DNA from: Anaerolineales bacterium
Lineage (GTDB): Bacteria; Chloroflexota; Anaerolineae; Anaerolineales; UBA4823
Assembly (NCBI GenBank): GCA_016932955.1
Contig: JAFGBV010000025.1
Location: forward strand, 1-22,176
Length of the DNA: 22,176 nucleotides
Direction of reading: 5' to 3'
Part shown: piece by piece, positions 15,593 to 22,176 of the stretch
Position numbering within the stretch: the first letter of the stretch is position 1
How the letters are laid out: the number at the start of each line of letters is the position of its first letter
Notes under the pieces: generated by a model
What the model was told of the DNA's origin: nothing
Database searches by the model: none
What the model saw: the letters and a program-made list of their open reading frames with translations, nothing else
Program-made: the position numbers and the translations under genes

Positions 15593-17386
15593 ATGAGCGA
15601 TACCGGGCAACAATCTAAACGAATTGAGATCCCTGCCAGTATTACGGTACGTGAACTGGCGCAGAAGATGGACACCAGCCCGATTGACATTATCAAAGCG
15701 TTAATGGCTAATGGGGTGATGGCAAGCATCAACCAATCAATCGATTTTGACACTGCTGCGATTGTAGCCGCAGAAATGGGCTTTGATGCAGCACCTGAAG
15801 CACAGGAAATTGTTGAGAAGGACAGCGGGGATATTCCTTTTTGGCGCAAGATGATCGCCAATGAGCCGGCGAATATATTGGAAACGCGCCCCCCTGTGGT
15901 TACAATTCTGGGTCATGTGGATCATGGCAAAACCACATTATTAGATGCCATGCGGCATGCCAATGTGGCGGATGGGGAAGTGGGTGGAATTACCCAACAC
16001 ATTGGTGCATATCAGGTGGAATTGAAGGGTAGGCTGATCACTTTCCTGGATACGCCAGGACACTCGGCATTTACAGCCATGCGCGCCCGAGGCGCCCAGG
16101 GGGCGGATATAGTCGTCCTGGTGGTGGCGGCGGATGATGGGGTGATGCCGCAAACGAAAGAGGCAGCAGCGCACGCCAAAGCAGCCAAGGTGCCGATCAT
16201 CGTCGCGTTGAATAAAATTGATAAGCCGAATGCAGATCCTGATCGCGTCAAACAACAACTGGCAGAAATAGATTTGGTGCCGGATGAGTGGGATGGCGAT
16301 ACGATTGTGGTGCCGATCTCGGCGAAAAAACAAATCGGACTGGAAGATTTGTTGGAAGCCATTTTGCTGGTAGCAGATAATATGAAAATCCAGGCTAACC
16401 CGAATGGGCGGGTGATCGGCACGGTGATTGAGGCGGAATTGGACCGTGCAAAAGGTGCGATGGCGACTTTACTGGTGCAAAACGGCAGTTTGAACGTGGG
16501 CGACGTGGTGGTGGTGGGAACAGCATACGGGAGGTTGAAGGCGATGTTCGATTATCGCGGACGTAAGCTGCGCAAAGCCGGCCCAGCCTCGCCGGTTTCG
16601 GTGATGGGGTTGAATGAGGTGCCGCATGCAGGCGACTTGTTTGATGTCGTTTCATCGGAGAAAGAAGCGCGGGCGATCGTTTTGGAGCGCCACCAGTTGC
16701 AAGAGGATAGCCGGCAAGTGCGCCCTGCACAGGTGACTTTGGAGCAATTGTTCGATCGTTTCCAGGCAGGGGAAGTTCGCGAGCTGCGTCTGATCCTAAA
16801 GGCAGATGTGCAGGGCTCGTTGGAGCCGATCGTTTCTTCTTTGAACGAGTTAGGAACTGATGAGATTTCGATCCGTATCCTGCATGCAGAAGCTGGGAAC
16901 ATCACAGAAAACGATGTGATGTTAGCGGCTGCCTCCACGGCAATCGTGATTGGTTTCAGTGTGCAGGCCGATGCCGCGGCGCGCCGTCTGGCTGAAGCGG
17001 AGGGAGTATCCATCCGCCTGTATGATATTATCTACCGCCTGATCGAGGATCTGGAGAAAGCGCTCAAAGGCTTGCTTGAGCCTGAGATCAGGGAGACAGT
17101 GATTGGACATGCCGAAGTACGGGCAATATTCCGCATTTCCAAGATCGGTAATGTAGCCGGGTGTTATGTGCTCGATGGCGAAATCCGGCGCAACGGTCGA
17201 GCGCGCGTACGGCGCGGCAAGGATATGTTGCACGAAGGAGAATTTGCTTCGCTCAAACATCTGCAGGAAGACGTGCGAGAGGTACGCCAGGGCTTTGAAT
17301 GCGGGATCGCAGTCAAAGGAATGTCTGAATATGTGGTTGGGGACATCATTGAATGTTACATAATGGAGAAGGTGCAGCCTTCTTGA
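15593..17386 (+). CDS. infB: Translation initiation factor IF-2
   Basis: 597 aa GTPase that positions initiator fMet-tRNA on the 30S subunit and promotes subunit joining. An IF2_N-type region (about 14-66, ITVRELAQKMDTSPIDIIKA) runs almost directly into the G domain. G motifs: G1 GHVDHGKT (107-114), G3 DTPGH (153-157), G4 NKID (207-210), G5 SAK (243-245). The C-terminal domains II-IV follow, including VQGSLEP and the fMet-tRNA-binding C2 region (CYVLDGEIRRNGRARVRR). The long variable N-terminal extension of the E. coli protein is missing, so this is a short form. A perfect AGGAGGT at 15582-15588, 4 nt before the ATG, gives the strongest ribosome binding site in the window, consistent with high expression. 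Confidence 0.97.
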   Translation: MSDTGQQSKRIEIPASITVRELAQKMDTSPIDIIKALMANGVMASINQSIDFDTAAIVAAEMGFDAAPEAQEIVEKDSGDIPFWRKMIANEPANILETRPPVVTILGHVDHGKTTLLDAMRHANVADGEVGGITQHIGAYQVELKGRLITFLDTPGHSAFTAMRARGAQGADIVVLVVAADDGVMPQTKEAAAHAKAAKVPIIVALNKIDKPNADPDRVKQQLAEIDLVPDEWDGDTIVVPISAKKQIGLEDLLEAILLVADNMKIQANPNGRVIGTVIEAELDRAKGAMATLLVQNGSLNVGDVVVVGTAYGRLKAMFDYRGRKLRKAGPASPVSVMGLNEVPHAGDLFDVVSSEKEARAIVLERHQLQEDSRQVRPAQVTLEQLFDRFQAGEVRELRLILKADVQGSLEPIVSSLNELGTDEISIRILHAEAGNITENDVMLAAASTAIVIGFSVQADAAARRLAEAEGVSIRLYDIIYRLIEDLEKALKGLLEPEIRETVIGHAEVRAIFRISKIGNVAGCYVLDGEIRRNGRARVRRGKDMLHEGEFASLKHLQEDVREVRQGFECGIAVKGMSEYVVGDIIECYIMEKVQPS

Positions 17387-17392
17387 GGCTGC
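17374..17392 (+). other. Hairpin spanning the infB stop codon
   Basis: GCAGCCT and AGGCTGC form a perfect 7-bp stem with a 5-nt loop; the infB stop TGA (17384-17386) lies across the loop and the right arm. No T-tract follows, so it is not a standard intrinsic terminator. It may affect mRNA stability or coupling to rbfA. Confidence 0.4.
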
Positions 17393-17416
17393 GCTCCTTG
17401 AAGATGCGAGGTTGGT

Positions 17417-17806
17417 TTGGTATCGAAATCGCGCGCCGTTCGTATCGGTGACCGGATACGTGAAGAGCTTTCGGGGATCGTTCTCATGCACAGCAAGGAT
17501 CCACGTCTTGCTGGGCTTACGATAACTGAGGTTAAGGTCGATCGTGAGCTGGCTTTTGCCAGCGTGTATGTCTGTACGATTGAGGGGTCAGATCGCGCTC
17601 AGGATGTACTCAGCGGGCTGGAACATGCCCAGGGTTACCTGCGCAGCGAGCTGGCGAAGCGGATCAATCTGCGTCAATTTCCGCGCCTGCGTTTCATTTG
17701 GGATGTAACCTATGAACGCGCAGAGAAGATTGAGCGCCTGTTTGCCAGTTTGCATACTGACGAAGAGACATCGGGTGAGGATGGGGATGCTGAGCCTGGA
17801 TCCTGA
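17417..17806 (+). CDS. rbfA: 30S ribosome-binding factor A
   Basis: 129 aa KH-fold protein that assists late 30S maturation near the 5' end of 16S rRNA. Recognisable segments are RAVRIGDRIREELSGIV near the start, DPRLAGLTITEVKVDREL, and the C-terminal RLRFIWDVTYERAEKIERL. Length is normal for the family, with an acidic tail (DEETSGEDGDAEPGS). The start is TTG at 17417, supported by GAGG at 17408-17411, 5 nt upstream; no ATG or GTG is available in frame at a sensible position. It lies 30 nt downstream of infB, and its 3' end overlaps the next gene by about 20 nt, in the usual infB-rbfA order. Confidence 0.95.
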   Translation: MVSKSRAVRIGDRIREELSGIVLMHSKDPRLAGLTITEVKVDRELAFASVYVCTIEGSDRAQDVLSGLEHAQGYLRSELAKRINLRQFPRLRFIWDVTYERAEKIERLFASLHTDEETSGEDGDAEPGS

Positions 17807-18776
17807 TCTACTGCGAAGGGTGGCGGGCGAGTTACGGGATGCTTGGCGTATCCTGGTGATATCGCATATCCGGCCGGATGGCGACGCGGTGGGGTCGCTG
17901 TTGGGGATGGGCCTGGCGTTGCAACACGCTGGTAAGGATGTTCAGATGGTGTTGAGCGATGGTATCCCCTCTAATTTCCGGCACCTGGAGGGCAGCAACC
18001 AGGTACGCAAGCGGGCGGATGGAACATTTGACTATATCATCGTGTTGGATATCTCTGACCTGAAACGCTGTGGAAGCGCCCTGAACGGTTATGGCACTCC
18101 TGACCTGAACATTGATCACCATTTTACGAACCTGAACTTTGCTAGGCATAATCTGGTGCTGCCAGAAGCGGTGGCAACGGCTGAAGTGTTGGCGCTCATG
18201 ATGGGTGAGTTGGACCTAGAGATAACGCCAGGGGTGGCGAATGCATTGCTCACTGGGCTGGTTACGGATACGATTGGTTTTCGGACGCCGAATATGCACT
18301 CAGATGTGCTGCGCTTAGCGGCGCAGTTGATGGACGCGGGCGGAGATCTGACCAGTGTCTATTATCCTGCCCTGGTGCAACGGAGCTTTGTTGGGGCGCG
18401 CTATTGGGGCGTGGGATTGTCAAAGCTGAAGCAGGAAAATGGGGTTGTTTGGACCACACTAACTTTGGCCGACCGCCTGGAAATTGGCTATCCTGGGCGG
18501 GATGATGCAGACCTGATTAATGTGCTCTCTTCGATAGAAGGCGCAGAGGTTGCAATCATCTTTGTTGAGCAGAGCAAGAATCGTGTTAAAATTAGTTGGC
18601 GCCGATCGGGGATGGCGTCTGAGGATGTGGATGTATCACAAGTGGCTTTGTGTTTCGGGGGTGGGGGGCATAAAGCGGCTGCAGGTGCAGAAGTTGATGG
18701 GAATTTAAATGATATACAAGATCGGGTTCTCGAGGCTACCCGTGCGATCTTTACCTCCAAGCACGGGGAGAAATAA
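17787..18776 (+). CDS. DHH-family phosphoesterase, NrnA-like (oligoribonuclease/pAp phosphatase)
   Basis: 329 aa. DHH motifs: SHIRPDGDAVGS (H27, D31, D33), a metal-site Asp in VLDIS (D88), the name-giving NIDHH (D110-H112) and VTDTIGF (D161). The DHHA1 substrate-binding domain at the C-terminus has the glycine-rich CFGGGGHKAAAGA. Family members degrade nano-RNAs and dephosphorylate 3'-phosphoadenosine 5'-phosphate, and this gene commonly sits between rbfA and truB. Start: ATG 17787 has GAGG 6 nt upstream, whereas ATG 17781 directly abuts it. The gene overlaps rbfA by 20 nt. A longer in-frame reading to 17712 is rbfA sequence in another frame. Confidence 0.92.
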   Translation: MLSLDPDLLRRVAGELRDAWRILVISHIRPDGDAVGSLLGMGLALQHAGKDVQMVLSDGIPSNFRHLEGSNQVRKRADGTFDYIIVLDISDLKRCGSALNGYGTPDLNIDHHFTNLNFARHNLVLPEAVATAEVLALMMGELDLEITPGVANALLTGLVTDTIGFRTPNMHSDVLRLAAQLMDAGGDLTSVYYPALVQRSFVGARYWGVGLSKLKQENGVVWTTLTLADRLEIGYPGRDDADLINVLSSIEGAEVAIIFVEQSKNRVKISWRRSGMASEDVDVSQVALCFGGGGHKAAAGAEVDGNLNDIQDRVLEATRAIFTSKHGEK

Positions 18777-18822
18777 TGAGAATCCTCTCTATAACTTATA
18801 GCATGAGGCGAGGAAATTAACA

Positions 18823-19746
18823 ATGAATGATCAAATGGCGGATCGTGATGATCATCTAAGAAATGTAGTTTCGGGTGTTTTGGTGGTGGATAAGCCGGTA
18901 GGGCTGACCTCACACGATGTAGTGCAGATCATCCGCAAGGGGACGGATATTCGCCGCGCAGGACATACGGGAACGCTCGACCCACGCGCATCAGGCGTGT
19001 TGGTGATCCTCATCGGACCGGCAGTGCGCCTGAGCGAGTATGTATCCGCTTCTGATAAACGGTATCAGGCTTCGCTGCGCTTGGGTAGTTCGACAGATAC
19101 CTTCGATGCGGAAGGGCGTGTTACCCAATCCGCACCGGTGGATCAGATCACGGAAGAGCAATTTGAGGAAGCACTGAGCGAGTTTATTGGTGAAATTCAG
19201 CAGGTGCCGCCGCCTTATTCGGCAGTGAAGGTGAAAGGGCGCAAGGCTTATGAGATGGCTCGCGAGGGAGAAGAAGTCTCTCTTGAGCCACGGACAATCC
19301 AGGTGTACAGCCTTGATCTGTTAGAGTGGGATCCACCAGAAGCAGTGATTGATGTCTTTTGCTCCTCTGGCACCTATGTCCGTTCGCTGGCGAACGATCT
19401 GGGGGCAAAGCTGGGCTGCGGCGCACACCTGATAGGCCTGCGACGCACCAAGAGCGGGCGTTTTACGCTGAGAGATGCTGTGCCACTGCGCCGCCTGCAG
19501 GAGGCTTTCCATGCAGGGGATTGGTATAAGTACCTGATCCCCGCAGCAGAAGCATTGGGCGATTGGCTGATGGTAGAGCTGGATGCGGATCAGGTGGAGT
19601 TGATCCGCCATGGACATCGCATCCCGGCAGAGGCAGGGTCTCAGGGCTGGGTGCGTGGGGTGAGCCAGCAAGGTGACTTGGTAGCATTGATGGAGCTGGA
19701 TGAGGAAGCCATGCAATGGCAGCCTCGCAAGGTGTTCTTCTCCTGA
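18823..19746 (+). CDS. truB: tRNA pseudouridine(55) synthase TruB
   Basis: 307 aa. Converts U55 to pseudouridine in the T-loop of tRNAs. The core motif GHTGTLDPRASGVL holds the catalytic aspartate D53; GVLVVDKPVGLTSHDVV at 18-34 and KRYQASLRLGSSTDTFDAEG at about 79-98 are the other family signatures. VPPPYSAVKVKGRKAYEMAR and CSSGTYVRSLANDLG follow as expected. The C-terminal residues 225-307 resemble a PUA-like end domain. ATG 18823 has AGGAA 7 nt upstream. A 46-nt gap separates it from the DHH gene, and ribF follows after 13 nt. Confidence 0.96.
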   Translation: MNDQMADRDDHLRNVVSGVLVVDKPVGLTSHDVVQIIRKGTDIRRAGHTGTLDPRASGVLVILIGPAVRLSEYVSASDKRYQASLRLGSSTDTFDAEGRVTQSAPVDQITEEQFEEALSEFIGEIQQVPPPYSAVKVKGRKAYEMAREGEEVSLEPRTIQVYSLDLLEWDPPEAVIDVFCSSGTYVRSLANDLGAKLGCGAHLIGLRRTKSGRFTLRDAVPLRRLQEAFHAGDWYKYLIPAAEALGDWLMVELDADQVELIRHGHRIPAEAGSQGWVRGVSQQGDLVALMELDEEAMQWQPRKVFFS

Positions 19747-19759
19747 TTGTAATCCCTCT

Positions 19760-20692
19760 ATGGCGCAGCATTCCCGATCGCTAGAGAGCATTTTCCAGCA
19801 GAATTCCTGGGTAACAATAGGCACCTTTGATGGAGTCCACCTTGGGCACCAGGAGATTTTGCGCGGGATCACTGCTGGAGCACATGCAGTTGGCGCCCCG
19901 GCAGTGGCGATCACTTTTCACCCCCACCCGAAGGTGGTACTCAGAGGGCAGCAAGGGCCGTTTTATCTAACCACCCCAGAAGAGAGGGTGGCATTGATTG
20001 GCGAGATGGGGGTTGACCTGGTGGTTGTGTATCCCTTTACCCATGATGTATCGGCGATGTCGGCGCGCGGATTTGTGGAGTTGATCAGGAAGCATCTTGG
20101 TCTGGTCAAGCTATGGGTCGGCTATGATTTCGCGCTGGGACGCAACCGGGAGGGGAATGTAGCGATGCTGCAATCGTTGGGGGAAGAGCTGGGCTATCAA
20201 GTTCACCAGGTTGCGCCATTTCAGTTGGAAGGCCGCGTGGTATCATCCAGTCTTGTGCGCCAAATGGTGGCGGAAGGGGAGGTGGATACAGTGCAGCATT
20301 ACCTGGGCCGCTTCTATGCGCTCAGTGGGCAGGTGGTTGCGGGAGATGGTCGTGGGCGGATGATCGGCATACCTACCGCGAATCTGGCGGTGGCTGAAGA
20401 GAAGCTATGCCCGGGCGGCGGTGTTTATGCTTGCCGGGCAGTGGTGGATGGGCAATCCTATGCTGCTGCGGCCAATATCGGAACCCGCCCTACATTTGAT
20501 GGTAAAAGCTTGGTTAAGCAGGTTGAAGCCCATCTATTGGATTTCCACGGCGACCTCTACGGAAAAGAAATGCAATTGGAATTTGCCAGACGCCTGCGCG
20601 GCGAACGGTGCTTTGAGAGCGTGCAGGAACTGGTTGCACAGATCCAGCGAGATATCGAACAAACGCGGGAAGTGGTTGCTGCACATTCTTGA
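19760..20692 (+). CDS. ribF: Bifunctional riboflavin kinase/FAD synthetase
   Basis: 310 aa, typical length. The N-terminal FMN adenylyltransferase domain has GTFDGVHLGH (residues 21-30), ITFHPHP (51-57), GYDFALGRNREG and SSSLVR. The C-terminal flavokinase domain shows GDGRGRMIGIPTANL (about 195-209), followed by YAAAANIGTRPTF. Together they convert riboflavin to FMN and FAD. ATG 19760 lies 13 nt after the truB stop without a visible Shine-Dalgarno sequence, so translation may depend on coupling to truB. An in-frame ATG at 19700 lies inside truB and gives 20 non-family residues. The gene is last in its operon; the terminator at 20707-20735 follows. Confidence 0.95.
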   Translation: MAQHSRSLESIFQQNSWVTIGTFDGVHLGHQEILRGITAGAHAVGAPAVAITFHPHPKVVLRGQQGPFYLTTPEERVALIGEMGVDLVVVYPFTHDVSAMSARGFVELIRKHLGLVKLWVGYDFALGRNREGNVAMLQSLGEELGYQVHQVAPFQLEGRVVSSSLVRQMVAEGEVDTVQHYLGRFYALSGQVVAGDGRGRMIGIPTANLAVAEEKLCPGGGVYACRAVVDGQSYAAAANIGTRPTFDGKSLVKQVEAHLLDFHGDLYGKEMQLEFARRLRGERCFESVQELVAQIQRDIEQTREVVAAHS

Positions 20693-20706
20693 TCCATGTG
20701 AAGATA

Positions 20707-20735
20707 TCGCTTACTGATACAGTAAGCGAGTTTTT
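20707..20735 (+). terminator. Intrinsic terminator of the nusA-ribF operon
   Basis: TCGCTTACTG and CAGTAAGCGA form a perfect 10-bp stem with a 3-nt loop ATA, then G and five T residues. It starts 15 nt after the ribF stop and separates the operon from thyA. Confidence 0.9.
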
Positions 20736-20776
20736 GGGGCAGGTACTGATTAAAGTTATTTCTCTGGGAGTTATCC

Positions 20777-21571
20777 ATGCGCCAATACCTGGATTTATTG
20801 CAGTATATTCTTGACAAGGGAGTGGGGAAAAAGGACCGCACTGGGACAGGCACCTTATCTGTTTTCGGCTACCAGTCTCGATATGATCTGAGTCTCGGCT
20901 TTCCGTTGCTCACGACGAAGAAACTGCATCTGAAATCGATCATCCATGAGCTGTTGTGGTTTCTACGTGGGGAGACGAATGTACGCTCTCTGCAGGAGAG
21001 CGGGGTGCGTATCTGGAATGAGTGGGCGGATGAGCAGGGTGAATTAGGGCCGGTGTATGGCTCGCAGTGGCGCACATGGCGGACTGCTGACGGGTGTACA
21101 ATCGACCAGATGTCGCAGGTGATCGAGCGAATCCAGAAAACTCCTGATTCACGCCGCCTGATCGTCAGCGCATGGAATGTAGGTGAGATTGAGAAAATGG
21201 CACTACCACCTTGCCATCTGTTATTCCAGTTCTATGTCGCGCAGGGGCGGCTTTCCTGCCAGTTGTACCAACGTTCGGCGGATGTGTTCCTGGGGGTGCC
21301 GTTCAATATCGCTTCTTATGCTTTGTTGACAATGATGATTGCCCAGGCATGCCGGTTGGAGCTGGGGGAGTTTGTGCATACGCTGGGTGATGCGCATTTG
21401 TATCTTAATCATATCGAACAAGCTCGCTTGCAACTCACCCGCCAGCCTTACTCGCTGCCAAAGATGCGGCTGAATCCTACAGTTGAGTCAATTTTCGATT
21501 TTCGACCAGAGGATTTTGAACTGTGCGATTATCAGGCGCACCCACATATCAAGGCTGAGATATCTGTGTGA
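20777..21571 (+). CDS. thyA: Thymidylate synthase
   Basis: 264 aa, the same length as E. coli ThyA. Methylates dUMP to dTMP using methylene-tetrahydrofolate and releases dihydrofolate. Visible: dUMP-binding [11 protein letters not shown] at about 21-31, nucleophile C146 in [10 protein letters not shown], the arginine pair SRR (125-127), [22 protein letters not shown] and the C-terminal IKAEISV resembling the usual KMPVAV-type ending. GGGAG at 20766-20770 lies 6 nt before the ATG. An upstream terminator implies its own promoter in 20736-20770, but no clear -35/-10 pair can be picked out. It overlaps folA by 4 nt (GTGA). Confidence 0.97.
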   Translation: MRQYLDLLQYILDKGVGKKDRTGTGTLSVFGYQSRYDLSLGFPLLTTKKLHLKSIIHELLWFLRGETNVRSLQESGVRIWNEWADEQGELGPVYGSQWRTWRTADGCTIDQMSQVIERIQKTPDSRRLIVSAWNVGEIEKMALPPCHLLFQFYVAQGRLSCQLYQRSADVFLGVPFNIASYALLTMMIAQACRLELGEFVHTLGDAHLYLNHIEQARLQLTRQPYSLPKMRLNPTVESIFDFRPEDFELCDYQAHPHIKAEISV

Positions 21572-22107
21572 GAAACAAAATGGGTGAACCCATGCTGGTC
21601 TCGATGATCGTGGCGATGGACGATCAGGGGGGGATTGCAAAAGGGGGGCGGTTGCCCTGGCATCTTTCGACGGACCTCATACGTTTCAAATCGTTGACGA
21701 TGGGTCACCATCTGGTGATGGGACGGAAAACATATGAATCGATTGGTAGCCCGTTGGCGGGGCGGGTGAATGTTGTTGTAACGCGTAGCCGGAATTACGA
21801 CTGCCCAGGCTGCCTGGTAGCCCACTCGTTGGATGAGGCGCTGGACCTGGCTTGGCAGGCTGGGGAGCAAGAGGTTTTTGTGATCGGCGGAGGGGAGATC
21901 TACACCCAGGCGCTACCCCTGACACAGCGGATCTATCTGACGCGGGTGGCGGTGGAAGTGGGGGCGGATATATTTTTCCCGACACTTGATCCAGGCGAGT
22001 GGGTGGAGGTATCTCGAGAATCGTACGGGGCGAGTGAGCATGATGAATATGGGCATACCTTTGCAATCCTGGAGCGGGACGTCCTACGTCCTAGTCAAGT
22101 CAAATGA
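21568..22107 (+). CDS. folA: Dihydrofolate reductase
   Basis: Up to 179 aa. Reduces dihydrofolate to tetrahydrofolate with NADPH, recycling the product of ThyA encoded just upstream. Motifs numbered from the [23 protein letters not shown] (12-31), catalytic acid D36 in [14 protein letters not shown]-binding GRKTYESIG (52-60), VIGGGEIY (105-112) and IYLTRV. The GTG at 21568 overlaps the thyA stop as GTGA; in-frame ATG codons at 21580 and 21592 are alternatives, and the last gives the N-terminus most typical of the family. In the substrate loop, alanine (GIAKGG) replaces the usual second glycine of GIG, a mild variation. Confidence 0.95.
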   Translation: MRNKMGEPMLVSMIVAMDDQGGIAKGGRLPWHLSTDLIRFKSLTMGHHLVMGRKTYESIGSPLAGRVNVVVTRSRNYDCPGCLVAHSLDEALDLAWQAGEQEVFVIGGGEIYTQALPLTQRIYLTRVAVEVGADIFFPTLDPGEWVEVSRESYGASEHDEYGHTFAILERDVLRPSQVK

Positions 22108-22108
22108 T

Positions 22109-22159
22109 AATGTTACCGAAGGGGCATGGTTCTGTCAAAAGAAAATGTTACCGAGGGAG
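22109..22159. repeat. Two near-identical direct repeats downstream of folA
   Basis: AATGTTACCGAAGGGG (22109-22124) and AATGTTACCGAGGGAG (22144-22159) match at 14 of 16 positions with a 35-nt period. The rest of the region to the window edge holds no gene. Paired short repeats of this kind occur at the ends of some insertion sequences (for example IS21-like elements), but no transposase is visible, so the assignment is open. Confidence 0.5.
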
Positions 22160-22176
22160 TCAGCTCCTTTCATGGG

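Noticed and set aside
17712..17786. Longer N-terminus for the DHH phosphoesterase
   Set aside because: It is rbfA sequence in another frame; ATG 17787 has a well-placed GAGG.
20736..20770. Promoter for thyA-folA
   Set aside because: One is expected after the terminator, but no hexamer pair with acceptable spacing stands out.

Overview
This window looks like chromosomal DNA of a Chloroflexota bacterium, most likely class Anaerolineae. That placement is an inference from moderately high GC, the style of the VWA-domain proteins, a NusA with an acidic then lysine-rich tail, and a short IF-2 (597 aa). No rRNA gene is present to confirm it. No tRNA, CRISPR array or complete mobile element was found.

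Layout. (1) At 2-2262 on the plus strand lie the 3' part of a membrane protein with a DUF4129-type C-terminus and a histone-deacetylase-superfamily amidohydrolase, with stop and start codons overlapping. (2) At 2244-12995 on the minus strand are six co-directional genes. In transcription order they are a BatA-like VWA membrane protein, an ABC-2 ATPase, its permease, a membrane-anchored extended SDR, a large protein with two VWA domains, and a triple-GAF sensor histidine kinase. Junctions are tight (4-nt overlap, 41-nt overlap, 51-nt gap, 4-nt gap, 68-nt gap), so this is probably an operon. The kinase gene meets the deacetylase gene tail to tail with a 19-bp overlap. (3) At 12996-13211 is a divergent control region with a good sigma-70-type promoter, a 10-bp perfect inverted repeat and a second -10 box, facing the nusA operon. 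(4) At 13212-20692 on the plus strand is the conserved transcription/translation operon nusA-ylxR-infB-rbfA-nrnA-like-truB-ribF, closed by a clear intrinsic terminator at 20707-20735. The rimP gene that often heads this operon is not here. (5) At 20777-22107 is the thymidylate pair thyA-folA. ThyA produces dihydrofolate and DHFR recycles it; the genes overlap by 4 nt. (6) The last 70 bases hold two near-identical direct repeats that may be the edge of a mobile element or repeat family continuing outside the window.

The right half is ordinary housekeeping DNA. The least understood part is the minus-strand cluster, which joins two exoplasmic VWA proteins, an exporter-type ABC pair, a membrane-anchored SDR and a multi-GAF kinase. 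The sequence supports an envelope-associated complex, but its substrate and function cannot be read from this window.
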